A stretch of 64,000 nt of DNA, taken from NCBI RefSeq assembly GCF_004361815.1, contig NZ_SNWA01000001.1, positions 992,001-1,056,000 on the forward strand, read 5' to 3'. The translations under genes were made by a program, and so were the position numbers. This DNA is from Paraburkholderia sp. BL10I2N1 (GTDB lineage Bacteria > Pseudomonadota > Gammaproteobacteria > Burkholderiales > Burkholderiaceae). The notes under the pieces were generated by a model that saw nothing but the letters and a program-made list of their open reading frames with translations, was not told the origin of the DNA and searched no databases. Shown piece after piece: positions 41,456 through 51,896 of this stretch (the first letter of the stretch is position 1; every line of letters begins with the position of its first letter).

Positions 41456-42082
41456 ATGGGTATGGAGCGTGAAATCAAGCTGGCGTTGCCGGCAGATCAG
41501 TTTGATATGGCCACGCAGCTTTTCATCACGCGCACGGGCAACACCGGTCACGCAATCAGGCTCGAAAACATTTACTTCGATACGCCTGCATGGACGCTCG
41601 CCCGTTCGAAAAGCGCACTTCGGCTGAGACGCACGCCGGATGGCTGGCTTCAGACGTTCAAGACAGCAGGCGCGGCGAAGGACGGACTGCATAGCCGCCA
41701 TGAGTGGGAAATGCCGGTGGCGGGCGAAGCGCTGGAAATCGATGCGCTGCTGCGCGAGTGCGATGTACCCGATGTCGCAGCGGCGCTTCGTCAGGCCGCG
41801 CCGAAGTTGATCGAACTGTTCCGCACCGATTTCACGCGAACGCTTTGGCTGGTGCAGCAGGATGGCGCCGAAATCGAAGTGGCGATCGATCAGGGCGAAG
41901 TCATCGCCGAGGTGAACGGCGCCACTCGCCGTGCGCCCATTTCCGAAGTCGAACTGGAACTGAAGCACGGCGACGAAGCGGCGCTACACGCGCTTGCCCG
42001 GGAACTATCGGCGCACATTCCCGGCCTCGCGCCCGACGATATCAGCAAGGCTCAGCGCGGATACCGTCTACGCGAGCAGTGA
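41456..42082 (+). CDS. CYTH-domain protein (inorganic triphosphatase/adenylate cyclase-fold family)
   Basis: 208-residue triphosphate-tunnel protein. The CYTH signature E-x-E-x-K appears at the N-terminus (MEREIKLAL), followed by YFDTPAWTLARSKSALRLRR and alternating charged strands ending EVELELKHGD. Family members hydrolyse tripolyphosphate or thiamine triphosphate; the E. coli relative YgiF is an inorganic triphosphatase with an added CHAD domain, which is absent here. GAGGTG precedes the ATG. It is 21 nt after trpC and probably co-transcribed. Confidence 0.85.
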   Translation: MGMEREIKLALPADQFDMATQLFITRTGNTGHAIRLENIYFDTPAWTLARSKSALRLRRTPDGWLQTFKTAGAAKDGLHSRHEWEMPVAGEALEIDALLRECDVPDVAAALRQAAPKLIELFRTDFTRTLWLVQQDGAEIEVAIDQGEVIAEVNGATRRAPISEVELELKHGDEAALHALARELSAHIPGLAPDDISKAQRGYRLREQ

Positions 42083-42147
42083 ACCGCGCTCGTGTGAGAA
42101 GTCACACGTCTTGAGCTACGCACAGTTTGCTGCGACACTCCCCGGTC

Positions 42148-42972
42148 ATGACCTCCGCTACCCGCTCCCGTTCTCCGTCGTCGCAGGCTTCGCTGTTCAG
42201 CGACCAGACAGACAGTCACGACAAGGCTTCGTCGTCGACCCAATCGACAGACATCATCACGCTCGAAGCCCAGTTCGACGCACTGCCGCCCGCCTGGCGC
42301 ACACATCTGCGTCCGTTCATCGACAGTGATGCCTACGCACCGCTTTGCCGTTTCGTCGACGGTGAGCGCGCAGCGGGCAAAACCGTCTATCCCGTCGACG
42401 TTTTTCGCGCACTGCGCCTCACCAGCCCCGACGACGTCAAGGTCGTGATCCTCGGCCAGGATCCATATCACGGTGAAGATCGCGGCACCCCGCAGGCGCA
42501 TGGACTTGCGTTCTCTGTACCGCCGTCGGTTCGGCCGCCACCGTCGCTGCGCAACATCTTCAAGGAAATCGCCGCGAATTTCGGTCATGACACGCCGCGT
42601 CACGGCTGTCTCGACACCTGGGCACGGCAAGGCGTGCTGTTGCTGAACACGGTGCTGACCGTTGAGCGTGATTCGGCGGCAAGCCATGCAAAACGCGGCT
42701 GGGAAAAATGCACCGACACGCTGATTCACGAACTCGCGATGCGTCACGAAGGGCTCGTGTTCATGTTGTGGGGCGCGCATGCGCAGGCAAAGCGCGGGTT
42801 GCTCGGCGGTCGATCGCACTGCGTGCTGGAGGCGCCGCACCCATCGCCATTGTCGGCACATCGCGGTTTTCTCGGTTGCCGGCATTTCGTGCTGGCCAAC
42901 GAATACCTTAAACAACGCGGTCGCCAGCCGATTGACTGGCGTCTGCCGGAAGAAGCGCAGACCCTGGCCTAG
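42148..42972 (+). CDS. ung: Uracil-DNA glycosylase
   Basis: Removes uracil from DNA in base-excision repair. The 274-residue protein has a 40-residue Ser/Thr-rich N-terminal extension, then the water-activating motif GQDPYH (103-108), [22 protein letters not shown] and the DNA-intercalation loop HPSPLS. I chose the ATG of MTSATRS; a TTG seven codons upstream is less likely. It is followed by a bidirectional terminator. Confidence 0.95.
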   Translation: MTSATRSRSPSSQASLFSDQTDSHDKASSSTQSTDIITLEAQFDALPPAWRTHLRPFIDSDAYAPLCRFVDGERAAGKTVYPVDVFRALRLTSPDDVKVVILGQDPYHGEDRGTPQAHGLAFSVPPSVRPPPSLRNIFKEIAANFGHDTPRHGCLDTWARQGVLLLNTVLTVERDSAASHAKRGWEKCTDTLIHELAMRHEGLVFMLWGAHAQAKRGLLGGRSHCVLEAPHPSPLSAHRGFLGCRHFVLANEYLKQRGRQPIDWRLPEEAQTLA

Positions 42973-43049
42973 GCTTCGGCGACCGGAAATACGATGCGCT
43001 CTATGGTGCGCAGGCGAAAAACACCCTCCATGCATCCGGCCACCCGCGC

Positions 43050-43090
43050 AAAAAAAACGCCACGAAATCCGATTCCGTGGCGTTTTTTTT
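43050..43090. terminator. Bidirectional intrinsic terminator between ung and azoR
   Basis: Stem ACGCCACG / CGTGGCGT flanked by eight A on the left and eight T on the right, so it acts as a T-run terminator on both strands. It sits between convergent ung and azoR. Confidence 0.92.
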
Positions 43091-43132
43091 CGTGCGGGAT
43101 GACGGACGAGCCGTCAACCCGCAGCACCAGCC

Positions 43133-43729
43133 TCACACAGCAGCGATGGCTTCGCGTGCACCGGCGAGAGCGGCATTCGCTACTTCCGGGCCCATGTTCA
43201 AGCCTTCAGCGTAGATGAAGTTCACGTCGGTCATGCCGAGGAAGCCGAGGAACGTCTTCAGGTACGGCGTCTGGCTGTCGCCCGGCGTGCCAGCGTACTT
43301 GCCGCCGCGTGCCGACACGACGTGCACCTTCTTGCCCGTCACGAGGCCTTCCGGACCATTCGCGCCGTACTTGAACGTGATGCCAGCGCGGGCGATGAAG
43401 TCGAAATAGGTCTTCAATTGCGACGACACGCCGAAGTTGTACAGCGGCGCGGCAATCACAATGACGTCAGCGGCTTGCAGTTCGGCGATCAGCGCTTCGC
43501 TGCGAGCAGCAATAGCCTGCTGTTCCGGCGTGCGCTGCTCTGCGGGCGTGAAGAACGCGCCGAGGATCGCGTCGTCGAGGTGGGGCAGCGGCTCGGCCTG
43601 CAGGTTACGGACGACGACTTGCGCGCCCGGTTTCGACTGTTGCAGCTTCGCGGTCAGTTCGTTGGCAAGCAGCGTCGAGTTTGCGCCTTGCGAGCGGGCT
43701 GCCGAGTTGATTTGCAGAATCGTGGTCAT
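43133..43729 (-). CDS. azoR: FMN-dependent NADH-azoreductase
   Basis: Flavodoxin-fold quinone/azo reductase of 198 residues, normal AzoR length. The N-terminal [19 protein letters not shown] binds FMN phosphate, and [28 protein letters not shown] and [11 protein letters not shown] are family-specific FMN-site segments. The ATG of MTTILQINS is used; the 15 residues before it lack family similarity. Protection from quinone stress is the likely role. Confidence 0.94.
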   Translation of the reverse strand: MTTILQINSAARSQGANSTLLANELTAKLQQSKPGAQVVVRNLQAEPLPHLDDAILGAFFTPAEQRTPEQQAIAARSEALIAELQAADVIVIAAPLYNFGVSSQLKTYFDFIARAGITFKYGANGPEGLVTGKKVHVVSARGGKYAGTPGDSQTPYLKTFLGFLGMTDVNFIYAEGLNMGPEVANAALAGAREAIAAV

Positions 43730-43940
43730 GGTTGACTCCAGTTGGGGCGCGCAGTGTTGCGCGAGTGGAGCCATTGTGTTTTTTTAACGGGGTGGGAAAA
43801 AGTACCGCGCAAGCGACGGATTGTTGCATGAGTAGAACAATCCGTCGGATGGCCCGTGAGCCGGTGGCTGGTCGGCTGAATCTGGAAGCCGGAACCGGAG
43901 CCGGTGGCCGGTGATCGTTGGCCGGGCGACCTGCAAGCCG

Positions 43941-45728
43941 TCAGCCCGCGAGCCAGCGCTCGCGCCAGTTACGCGCCGCCCGCTTATCGGTCACCGAAAG
44001 CTTGTACCGCGTCACCTCCGGGCCGTCGAGCTTGACCTGCGCCGTGCGAAGCTCATCGCGCCGGAACGCGTGAACCTCCACTTTTGCGCCCGGCAGATAG
44101 CGCGACAGCAACGCATCGAGATTGGAGCCTGTGACGCGCAGGCCATCGATCGCGACGAGCACGTCGCCGGCCGACAGGCCCGCCTTCTGCGCCGCGCTGC
44201 CGTCGTGCACGGCCGTCAGCGTGCAGTCCGCGCCGCCGCGCACGCGCGCGCCGAGCGAGGGCTTGCCGTTTTTGTCCGTCTCCGGCGCCATGCCCACCCC
44301 GAACGGCGCGAGCAGCGTCTCGAGCGGCAGGTCGCGCGTGCCGTGCACGCCCTGGGCGAACACCTCGACAAGATCCGCGCCCGTCGCTTCCGCGAACAGC
44401 GCCTCGATCTGTGCCTCGGAAACGCCGACCGGATTGCCGCGATAGAAATCGCGGCCAAAGCGGTGCCACAGCAGCCGCATCACGTCGTCGAGCGATTTGC
44501 GGTTGCCGGTCTGCGCGCGAATCGTCAAATCGAACGCGAGCGCGACGAGCGAGCCCTTCGTGTAATAGCTGACGATGGCATTGGGGGCATTCTCGTCCTG
44601 GCGGTAATACTTGACCCATGTGTCGAACGAGCTTTCCGCCACCGTCTGTTTCTGCCGCCCGCTGCCGCGCAGCACGCCGCCCACCACCTTGCCGAGCAGG
44701 CCGAAATAGTCATCCGGGGTGATGAGTCCGCTGCGCACCAGAATCAGATCGTCGTAGTACGAGGTGAAGCCTTCGAAGAGCCACAGCAGCGACGTGTAGT
44801 TCTCGCGCGTTAGATCGTACGGCACGAAGGCCGCCGGCTTGATGCGCTTCACATTCCACGTGTGGAAGTATTCATGGCTGCAAAGGCCCAGATAGGTCCG
44901 GTAGCCCTCGCTGGTCTCGGGCCGTCCCGTGACCGGCAGATCGGCGCGATTGCAGATCAGCGCGGTGGAAGCGCGGTGCTCGAGGCCCCCATAGCCATCG
45001 CTGACCGCCTGCGTCATGAACACGTAGCGATCGACAGGCGCCTTCTTCGATTTCGGTTCGAACAGCGCGATCTGCGCTTCGCAGACGCGCTTCAGGTCGG
45101 CGGCAAGACGGTCCATGTCGAGCGCAACCACGCGACCGGCGATGACGATATCGTGCGGCACACCGTGCGCCTTGAACGTCCCCAGCGCGAACTCGCCGAG
45201 CGTCACAGGATGATCCACGAGCTCATCGTAGTTGTGCGCGCGATACTCGCCGAAGCCGTAGCGACGTGTGCCGCGCGCCTCGGGCAGCGCGGTCGCGACG
45301 CGCCAGTTGCGGTATTCGTTGCCCGCTGGCTTCTGGATGTCGACGACACACTGCGCTTCCTCGTGCCCCACCGCCGACAGAAACACGCTCGTGCCGTTGA
45401 AGAATCCCGTCGTGTCGTCGAGATGCGCGGCACGCACCGACATATCCCACGCGTAGACCTCGTAACGCAGCGTCAGCTCGCCTTTGACCGGTGCGGCCTG
45501 CCACGACTGCTTGTCGGTTTTCTCGATGCGGACCTTGCGGCCCGCGTCATTGAAGGCGCGCAGCGTCACGATGTTGCGCGCGAATTCGCGCACCATGTAG
45601 CTCCCCGGAATCCACACGGGCAGCATGAAACGCTGGCCGGCCGGATCAGGATCGGCGACGGTGACGGTGACTTCGAACAGATGGGCGGCGGGTTGCTTCG
45701 GGACGATGGTGTAGCGGATCGGCTTCAT
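43941..45728 (-). CDS. M61 family metallopeptidase with PDZ domain
   Basis: Glycyl-aminopeptidase-type protein of 595 residues. An N-terminal beta domain (VWIPGSYMVREFARN) is followed by the zinc site H285-E-Y-F-H289 (with TWN after it) and a glutamate in LFEGFTSYYDDL. A C-terminal PDZ domain follows (AGLSAGDVLVAIDGLRV). No signal peptide is apparent. An in-frame TTG six codons upstream is an alternative start. It may be the end of a dsbC-M61 transcript; the gap to dsbC is 82 nt. The 211 nt on the other side (43730-43940) contain only GCCGGTGGC-type repeats. Confidence 0.88.
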   Translation of the reverse strand: MKPIRYTIVPKQPAAHLFEVTVTVADPDPAGQRFMLPVWIPGSYMVREFARNIVTLRAFNDAGRKVRIEKTDKQSWQAAPVKGELTLRYEVYAWDMSVRAAHLDDTTGFFNGTSVFLSAVGHEEAQCVVDIQKPAGNEYRNWRVATALPEARGTRRYGFGEYRAHNYDELVDHPVTLGEFALGTFKAHGVPHDIVIAGRVVALDMDRLAADLKRVCEAQIALFEPKSKKAPVDRYVFMTQAVSDGYGGLEHRASTALICNRADLPVTGRPETSEGYRTYLGLCSHEYFHTWNVKRIKPAAFVPYDLTRENYTSLLWLFEGFTSYYDDLILVRSGLITPDDYFGLLGKVVGGVLRGSGRQKQTVAESSFDTWVKYYRQDENAPNAIVSYYTKGSLVALAFDLTIRAQTGNRKSLDDVMRLLWHRFGRDFYRGNPVGVSEAQIEALFAEATGADLVEVFAQGVHGTRDLPLETLLAPFGVGMAPETDKNGKPSLGARVRGGADCTLTAVHDGSAAQKAGLSAGDVLVAIDGLRVTGSNLDALLSRYLPGAKVEVHAFRRDELRTAQVKLDGPEVTRYKLSVTDKRAARNWRERWLAG

Positions 45729-45810
45729 CGGCAGGACATCAGGCAAGGGGCGTTAAAACGGCAGGAGGCGCATGACGCGCCTCCTGATCGACGACGGGCG
45801 ATGCGCGCCC

Positions 45811-46536
45811 TCAATGTACGGCGGACAGTTCCTTGTCCAGCCGGTCGGCCGGCACGGCGCCCGGCAGGCGACGGCCGTCCGCGAGGAAGACCGTCGGCGT
45901 GCCGTTGACGTTCATCTGCTGGCCGAGCGCCAGGTTCTTGTCGATGGCGGTCGTGTCGCAACTGGCGGCTGCCGTCGGCACATGACGGTCGAGCATCCAC
46001 GATTCCCACGCCTTGGCGCGATCGGCCGAACACCAGATCGCCTTCGACTTCGCCGTCGAATCGGCCGATAGCACCGGATACAGGAACGTGTAGACCGTGA
46101 CGTTATCGATCGACTTCAGCGTCGTCTCGAGCTGCTTGCAGTACGGGCAGTTCGGGTCGGAGAACACGGCGATCTTGCGCGCGCCGTTACCCTTCACGAC
46201 CTTCACGGCGTCGCCGAACGGCAGGTTGGCGAAGTCGATCTTGTTGGTTTCCGCGAGACGCGCTTCGGTGACGTTGGTGCGCGACTTCGCATCGACGATG
46301 TCGCCCAGCACGAGGTAGTCGCCGATTGCATCGCTATAGATGATCTGCGTGCCGAGGTTCACCTCGTACAGCCCCGCGATCGGCGATTTCGAGATGCTCT
46401 TGATCGTTGCGTCGCCAAGGCGCGGTTGCAGCGTGGCCTTCAGCTTGTCGGTGGTCTGGTCGGCCTGCGCGGAACAGCCGAGTGTGGCGGCGGCAACGGC
46501 CAGCGCCATTGTCGCGATACGGATACGTCTTTTCAT
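45811..46536 (-). CDS. dsbC: Thiol:disulfide interchange protein DsbC
   Basis: Periplasmic disulfide isomerase of 241 residues. A signal peptide (about 25 residues, ending AQA) is followed by the N-terminal dimerisation domain and a thioredoxin-fold domain. The active site is C130-P-Y-C133 (FSDPNCPYCKQLE), with the cis-proline loop GTPTVF. A second cysteine pair (IWCSAD ... ASCDT) is the structural disulfide seen in DsbC. AGGGAA precedes the ATG. Confidence 0.94.
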   Translation of the reverse strand: MKRRIRIATMALAVAAATLGCSAQADQTTDKLKATLQPRLGDATIKSISKSPIAGLYEVNLGTQIIYSDAIGDYLVLGDIVDAKSRTNVTEARLAETNKIDFANLPFGDAVKVVKGNGARKIAVFSDPNCPYCKQLETTLKSIDNVTVYTFLYPVLSADSTAKSKAIWCSADRAKAWESWMLDRHVPTAAASCDTTAIDKNLALGQQMNVNGTPTVFLADGRRLPGAVPADRLDKELSAVH

Positions 46537-46619
46537 GTTCGATTCCCTGAGTCAGTCGCACGCGCTGCGGCGTGCGTTCGTGTGTTCTTGTGTTCTGTGA
46601 AGCCCTGCGTGCCTGAAGT

Positions 46620-47792
46620 TCAGCCCAGCGCCGCCGACACCAGCCAGCGCTTGAGCAACGGCTGCGCGCCGACGAAAGCCATACCGGTATTGCGAACCGC
46701 TCGTGCAATCGTGCCCGGGACGGCGAAAAGCTTTTGCAGGCCATCGGTCGCGATCATCAGGCCGCGGATGTCCTCGCGACGCGAGCGTTCGTAGCGACGC
46801 AGCAGCACTGTGTCGCCGAGATCGCGGAATGCTTCCTTGCCGGCGATCACGTCGACGAGCGACGCCGCATCGCGCAAACCCAGATTCATGCCCTGACCGG
46901 CCAGCGGATGAATCAGATGCGCGGCGTCGCCGATGAGCGCGACACGCGGCGCGATCAACCGGTCGACGGTCTGCAGCGCGAGCGGGAAGCCTTTGGCCGG
47001 TGTCACGCACTCGAGCGCGCCAGACATGCCTTGCGTGACGCGCTCGACCTCGGCCGCGAGTTGCGCCGGATCGAGTTCCAGCAGTTCGCGCGCGTGTTGG
47101 CTGGCCGCCGACCAGACGAGCGATACATGTCCGTCCGGCAACGGCAGCAGCGCGATGATCTCGCCGTCCCTGAACCACTGGTAAGCGGTATCGCCGTGAG
47201 GGCGCGCCGCCTTGAAGTTCGCGACGACGCCCGTCTGCCTGTAATCGCGCCGGTGAACCTTCGAGCCGATCTGCGCGCGTACCCACGAATGGGCGCCATC
47301 CGCGCCGACAACCAGATCCGCCTCCAGCACATCGCCGTTCGCGAGGCCGATCGCTGCGGCGTCGGCCTTGACGTCGAGCCCCTGTGCGCGCGTATCGAGC
47401 CACGTCAGATTGGGCTGGAAACGCAGCGCAGCATCGAGCGCACGCTCGATCAGCGACGATTCGGCAATCCATGCCAGTTGCGGCACGGACGCCTGAAACG
47501 CGGAGAAATGGAGTTCGGCGGCGGCATCGCCGAACACGCGCATGTCGTAGACGGGCGCGAGGCGCGACGGATCGAGCGCCTGCCAGACGCGCAACCGCTC
47601 CAGCAGCGCTTGCGAACTGGCGGACAGCGCATAGACGCGCGCGTCGAAGGCCGCCCCGGCCGGCGGCGCCGCGCAAGGCTGCGCGAGCAGCGCGACGCGC
47701 TTGCCGCCCTGCGTCAGCGCGAGCGCCGCCGTCTTGCCGACAAGGCCGCCGCCGATCACGACGGCGTCAAAGGTCTGATGGTGAACATTCAT
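46620..47792 (-). CDS. UbiH/UbiF/VisC/COQ6-family FAD-dependent hydroxylase
   Basis: Flavoprotein monooxygenase (390 residues) of ubiquinone biosynthesis type. The FAD loop VVIGGGLVGKTAALAL is at the N-terminus, the DG motif VVGADGAHSWVR in the middle, and the second FAD motif ALIGDAAHLIHPLAGQGMNLGLRDA near the C-terminus. It cannot be told which ring carbon it hydroxylates. With Coq7 in the same window, a UbiH- or UbiI-like role is plausible. The ATG lies only about 7 nt after a TATAAT box, so its mRNA could be leaderless. Confidence 0.88.
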   Translation of the reverse strand: MNVHHQTFDAVVIGGGLVGKTAALALTQGGKRVALLAQPCAAPPAGAAFDARVYALSASSQALLERLRVWQALDPSRLAPVYDMRVFGDAAAELHFSAFQASVPQLAWIAESSLIERALDAALRFQPNLTWLDTRAQGLDVKADAAAIGLANGDVLEADLVVGADGAHSWVRAQIGSKVHRRDYRQTGVVANFKAARPHGDTAYQWFRDGEIIALLPLPDGHVSLVWSAASQHARELLELDPAQLAAEVERVTQGMSGALECVTPAKGFPLALQTVDRLIAPRVALIGDAAHLIHPLAGQGMNLGLRDAASLVDVIAGKEAFRDLGDTVLLRRYERSRREDIRGLMIATDGLQKLFAVPGTIARAVRNTGMAFVGAQPLLKRWLVSAALG

Positions 47793-48135
47793 GTACGCAT
47801 TATAGCTGTGGGGATTCGCGGGGCCGGATGCGGCGTGCGCGGCATTTCCGCTCTTGTACAGGCGGCTTCCCGGACCACGGTTTTGAAGACAAACAGGCCC
47901 GGCCAGGGCCGCGGAGTTCGCCGACGGCACGGGTACGGCCCCGGACAGGGTTACAATTGCGGTTTTCGGTGACAGCCGTCACCGGCACAAGACGTCTGCC
48001 TGCGCCGCGACGTCCGGCGCTGTCCCGCTCGCGGACTTTTGCCGGCGCGCAATGTCGATACCGGAGCTGTTCGTCCGCCCGTTCGATGCTGGACCCACGT
48101 AAGGCACGTCACCACCCGATTTTTAGAGAAACTCC
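47793..48135. other. 343-nt divergent intergenic region between the UbiH-type gene and ychF
   Basis: Minus strand: TATAAT at 47799-47804 almost touching the UbiH-type start. Plus strand: TACAAT at 47952-47957 and a perfect 7-bp inverted repeat CGGTGAC-AGCC-GTCACCG at 47967-47984, which would lie at the start of the ychF transcript. No gene is seen. Confidence 0.45.
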
Positions 48136-49230
48136 ATGAGCCTCCAATGCGGCATCGTCGGCCTGCCTAACGTCGGCAAGTCCACCCTGTTCAACGCCCT
48201 GACCAAGGCGGGCATCGCCGCCGAAAACTATCCGTTCTGCACAATCGAGCCGAACGTCGGCATCGTTGAAGTGCCGGATGCGCGGCTTCAGGCGCTGGCC
48301 GCCATCGTCAAGCCGGAGCGCATCCTGCCGGCGGTGGTCGAATTCGTCGATATCGCGGGCCTCGTGGCCGGCGCGAGCAAGGGCGAAGGGCTCGGCAACC
48401 AGTTCCTCGCGAACATCCGCGAAACCGACGCGATTACGCACGTCGTGCGCTGCTTCGAAGACGAGAATGTGATCCACGTCGCGGGGAAGGTCGATCCGCT
48501 GTCGGATATAGAAGTCATCAACACCGAACTCGCGCTGGCTGACCTCGCGACGGTCGAAAAATCGCTGACCCGCTACGCCAAGGCTGCCAGGTCGGGCAAC
48601 GACAAGGAAGCGGTCAAGCTTGCGGCCGTGCTGGAAAAGGTCCGCGCCCATCTGGATCAGGCGAGGCCAGTGCGCGCGCTCAGCCTGTCGGACGAAGATC
48701 AGGCGCTGCTCAAGCCGTTCTGCCTGATCACCGCGAAGCCGACGATGTACGTCGCCAACGTGAAGGAAAACGGCTTCGAGAACAACCCGCATCTGGACGC
48801 GGTGCGCAAGTATGCGGAAGCGGAAAAGGCGCCGGTGGTCGCGGTGTGCGCCGCGATCGAAGCGGAAATCGCCGATCTCGCCGACGAAGACAAGGAAGTG
48901 TTTCTCGCCGATATGGGCATGGAAGAGCCGGGCCTGAACCGCGTGGCCCGCGCCGCCTTCAAGCTGCTCGGCCTGCAGACGTACTTCACGGCCGGCGTGA
49001 AGGAGGTGCGCGCATGGACGATCCATATCGGCGATACGGCACCGCAGGCGGCGGGCGTGATTCACACCGATTTCGAACGCGGCTTCATTCGTGCACAGAC
49101 GATCGGCTTCAATGACTTTGTGGCCTTCAAGGGCGAACAGGGCGCGAAGGAAGCGGGCAAGATGCGCGCAGAAGGCAAGGAATATGTTGTGCATGACGGC
49201 GACGTAATGAACTTCCTGTTTAACGTGTAA
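48136..49230 (+). CDS. ychF: Redox-regulated ribosome-binding ATPase YchF
   Basis: Obg-family P-loop protein (364 residues) that binds ATP and the ribosome. G1 GLPNVGKST (8-16), the switch region [24 protein letters not shown], the degenerate G4 typical of YchF (which lacks NKxD), an alpha-helical hairpin and a C-terminal TGS domain ([14 protein letters not shown]) are all present. It has its own terminator. Confidence 0.96.
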   Translation: MSLQCGIVGLPNVGKSTLFNALTKAGIAAENYPFCTIEPNVGIVEVPDARLQALAAIVKPERILPAVVEFVDIAGLVAGASKGEGLGNQFLANIRETDAITHVVRCFEDENVIHVAGKVDPLSDIEVINTELALADLATVEKSLTRYAKAARSGNDKEAVKLAAVLEKVRAHLDQARPVRALSLSDEDQALLKPFCLITAKPTMYVANVKENGFENNPHLDAVRKYAEAEKAPVVAVCAAIEAEIADLADEDKEVFLADMGMEEPGLNRVARAAFKLLGLQTYFTAGVKEVRAWTIHIGDTAPQAAGVIHTDFERGFIRAQTIGFNDFVAFKGEQGAKEAGKMRAEGKEYVVHDGDVMNFLFNV

Positions 49231-49271
49231 GGACTGCGGCGCTCTCGCCGCTCATCCCGCAAACCTCGCGG

Positions 49272-49307
49272 AAAACCCCGTAAGCCCAGGTGGCTACGGG
49301 GTTTTTT
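49272..49307 (+). terminator. Intrinsic terminator of ychF
   Basis: Hairpin with arms AAAACCCCGTAAGCC and GGCTACGGGG around a CAGGT loop (one bulged A), followed by six T. It lies about 40 nt after the ychF stop. Confidence 0.9.
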
Positions 49308-49488
49308 CATGCCTTGCAACAAGCAGACGCCGCTCGCGCGTCACCCTTTCGCTTCAGAATCGCTGGTGCTAGATTGCGGCTTTTGCAAGCCCAAAACGCC
49401 TGCTCAAGTACAGCGGCGCCGCAACCCTGCGCCAGCAAGCCACGAAATATGACCGTTCATTGCGTGCGCAACGAGGATCATCGCGTGA

Positions 49489-49511
49489 CTGTCATCGAAC
49501 GTAACTAGAAT
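49489..49511 (+). promoter_or_regulatory. Possible PhoB box and -10 box upstream of ugpB
   Basis: CTGTCAT-CGAA-CGTAACT matches the two-half-site Pho-box layout: the first half is perfect, the second is poor. It runs directly into TAGAAT, a likely -10 box, 45 nt before the ugpB ATG. In E. coli, ugp is activated by PhoB under phosphate starvation. The second half-site and the tight spacing to the -10 box are imperfect. The remainder of 49308-49488 has no gene. Confidence 0.4.
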
Positions 49512-49555
49512 CGCGCAACCCAACCCTGCGCTCGACCCGAAGAAGGAGACCATCG

Positions 49556-50881
49556 ATGAGTTGCAAGCCCCTGTTCCGTTCGTTTTCCATTGCTGCGATG
49601 CTGGCCTTTGGCACCGGCCAGGCCGCCCATGCCGCGACAGAAATCCAGTTCTGGCACGCGATGGAGGCTGCACTCGGCGAGAGACTGAACGACATCGCGA
49701 ATGACTTCAACGCCTCCCAAAGCGACTACAGGATTGTCCCGGTGTTCAAGGGCAGCTACGACCAGACGCTCGCCGCGGGTATCGCAGCGTATCGCAGCGG
49801 CAATGCTCCCGCGCTCCTGCAGGTCTACGAAGTGGGCACCGCCACGATGATGCAGGCGAAGAAGGCCGTGATCCCGGTTTCGGACGTGTTCAAACAGGCC
49901 GGCGTGCCATTCGACGAAAAGGCATTCGTGCCGACCATCGCGGGCTACTACAGCGATGCAAAGACCGGCCATCTGATCTCGATGCCGTTCAACAGCTCGA
50001 CGCCAGTGCTGTACTACAACAAGGACGCCTTCAAAAAGGCCGGCCTCGATCCCAACCAGCCGCCGAAAACCTGGGCCGAACTGCAACAGGATGCGCAGAA
50101 GCTGAAGGCGTCGGGCATGTCATGCGGCTATTCGTCAGGCTGGCAGAGCTGGATCCAGCTCGAGAACTACAGCGCGTGGCATGGCGCACCGTTCGCGTCG
50201 AAGAACAACGGTTTCGACGGCGCCGAGGCGCAGCTCGAATTAAACAAGCCGCTCCAGGTCGCGCACATCCAGTTCCTGCAGAACATGGCGAAGGACGGCA
50301 CGTTCACCTACGTCGGTCGCAAGGACGAGCCGGTATCGAAGTTCTATAGCGGCGACTGCGGAATCATCACGAACTCGTCGGGCTCGCTTGCCACGATCAG
50401 GAAGTACGCGAAGTTCAGCTTCGGCACCGGCATGATGCCGTACGACGCGAGCGTGAAAGGCGCGCCGCAGAATGCAATCATCGGTGGCGCGAGCCTCTGG
50501 GTGCTGTCGGGCAAGGATCCAGCCGTCTACAACGGCGTGGCGAAATTCCTCGCGTATCTGAGCTCGCCGCCGGTGGCGGCGAAGTGGCATCAGGACACGG
50601 GCTACCTGCCCGTTACTACAGCAGCCTATCAACTGACGCAGCAACAGGGCTTCTACGAGAAGAATCCAGGCAGCGACACGGCGATCCGCCAGATGCTCAA
50701 CAAGCCGCCGCTGCCGTACACCAAAGGACTGCGTCTGGGCAACATGCCGCAGATCCGCACGATCATCGACGAGGAGCTCGAGCAGGTCTGGGCACAGAAG
50801 AAGTCCCCGCAGGAAGCGCTCGACTCCTCGGTCTCGCGCGGCGACGAGTTGCTGCGTCGCTTCGAAAAGGCCGGCGGCTGA
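49556..50881 (+). CDS. ugpB: sn-glycerol-3-phosphate ABC transporter substrate-binding protein UgpB
   Basis: Periplasmic binding protein (441 residues) for glycerol-3-phosphate and glycerophosphodiesters. A signal peptide of about 26 residues (ending AAHA) precedes [10 protein letters not shown], the classic UgpB mature start. [22 protein letters not shown] and [14 protein letters not shown] are UgpB-like. AGAAGGAG precedes the ATG. First gene of ugpBAEC. Confidence 0.94.
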   Translation: MSCKPLFRSFSIAAMLAFGTGQAAHAATEIQFWHAMEAALGERLNDIANDFNASQSDYRIVPVFKGSYDQTLAAGIAAYRSGNAPALLQVYEVGTATMMQAKKAVIPVSDVFKQAGVPFDEKAFVPTIAGYYSDAKTGHLISMPFNSSTPVLYYNKDAFKKAGLDPNQPPKTWAELQQDAQKLKASGMSCGYSSGWQSWIQLENYSAWHGAPFASKNNGFDGAEAQLELNKPLQVAHIQFLQNMAKDGTFTYVGRKDEPVSKFYSGDCGIITNSSGSLATIRKYAKFSFGTGMMPYDASVKGAPQNAIIGGASLWVLSGKDPAVYNGVAKFLAYLSSPPVAAKWHQDTGYLPVTTAAYQLTQQQGFYEKNPGSDTAIRQMLNKPPLPYTKGLRLGNMPQIRTIIDEELEQVWAQKKSPQEALDSSVSRGDELLRRFEKAGG

Positions 50882-51011
50882 GCGACGGCCACGTTCAGTG
50901 CGTGATCAGAACCGGTGCACGTCGTCACGGCACCGTCTGACGCACTGAACGCCGGCTGGTTTCTGCGGGCGCAACGAACGCGCTCGCGTGCATCCTCTTC
51001 GGGAACACTCG

Positions 51012-51896
51012 ATGGAAAAGCGATCCCGCTTCGGCACAGGCGTCCTGCCTTATCTGCTGGTCGCGCCGCAACTCGCAATCACGCTGCTGTTCTTTCTGTG
51101 GCCTGCCGCCGTGGCGCTATGGCAGTCCACGCAAACCCAGGATGCGTTCGGCACGTCCAGCGAATTCGTCGGGCTCGGCAATTTCAGACAGCTCTTCGCC
51201 GACCCGCTCTATCTGGCGTCGCTCGAGACGACGCTGATTTTCTGTTCGCTCGTCACGGTCAGCGGGCTCGTCATTTCGCTTCTACTCGCGGCCTGCGCCG
51301 ACCGCGTGACGCGCGGCGCAAAAGCCTATCAGACGCTGCTCATCTGGCCGTATGCGGTCGCGCCCGCCATCGCCGCCGTGCTCTGGTCGTTTCTCTTCAA
51401 TCCGAGCATCGGGCTTGTGACCTATGCGCTCGCCCGATACGGCATCGTATGGAATCACGCGCTCAACGCCGGACAGGCCATGTTCCTGGTCGTGCTCGCC
51501 TCGGTCTGGAAACAGGTCAGCTATAACTTCCTGTTCTTCTACGCCGGGCTGCAGGCCATTCCGCGATCGCTGATCGAAGCAGCCGCCATCGATGGTGCGG
51601 GTCCGGTGCGCCGTTTCTTCGGCATCGCGTTGCCCCTGCTGTCACCGACGAGCTTCTTCCTGCTCGTCGTCAATCTCGTCTACGCGTTTTTCGACACCTT
51701 CCCGATCATCGATGCAGCCACCGGCGGCGGCCCCGCGCAATCGACCCGGACGCTGATCTACAAGATCTTCGCCGAAGGCTTTCAGGGGCTCGATATCGGC
51801 AGTTCAGGCGCGCAGTCGGTCGTGCTGATGGTGATCGTCATCGCACTGACCGTCGTGCAGTTCCGTTTCATCGAGCGCAGGGTCCAGTACTCATGA
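51012..51896 (+). CDS. ugpA: sn-glycerol-3-phosphate ABC transporter permease UgpA
   Basis: Inner-membrane permease of 294 residues with six hydrophobic segments. The EAA loop [20 protein letters not shown] contacts the ATPase. The ATG of [20 protein letters not shown] is the likely start, eight codons into the open frame. It overlaps ugpE by 4 nt (ATGA). Confidence 0.93.
   Translation: MEKRSRFGTGVLPYLLVAPQLAITLLFFLWPAAVALWQSTQTQDAFGTSSEFVGLGNFRQLFADPLYLASLETTLIFCSLVTVSGLVISLLLAACADRVTRGAKAYQTLLIWPYAVAPAIAAVLWSFLFNPSIGLVTYALARYGIVWNHALNAGQAMFLVVLASVWKQVSYNFLFFYAGLQAIPRSLIEAAAIDGAGPVRRFFGIALPLLSPTSFFLLVVNLVYAFFDTFPIIDAATGGGPAQSTRTLIYKIFAEGFQGLDIGSSGAQSVVLMVIVIALTVVQFRFIERRVQYS

Noticed and set aside
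43911..44813. Plus-strand frame of 300 codons opposite the M61 peptidase
   Set aside because: Shadow of a gene with a clear HEYFH zinc site and PDZ domain.
46734..47972. Plus-strand reading frame of 412 codons opposite the UbiH-type gene
   Set aside because: The minus-strand protein has both FAD motifs in order; the other frame is composition-driven.
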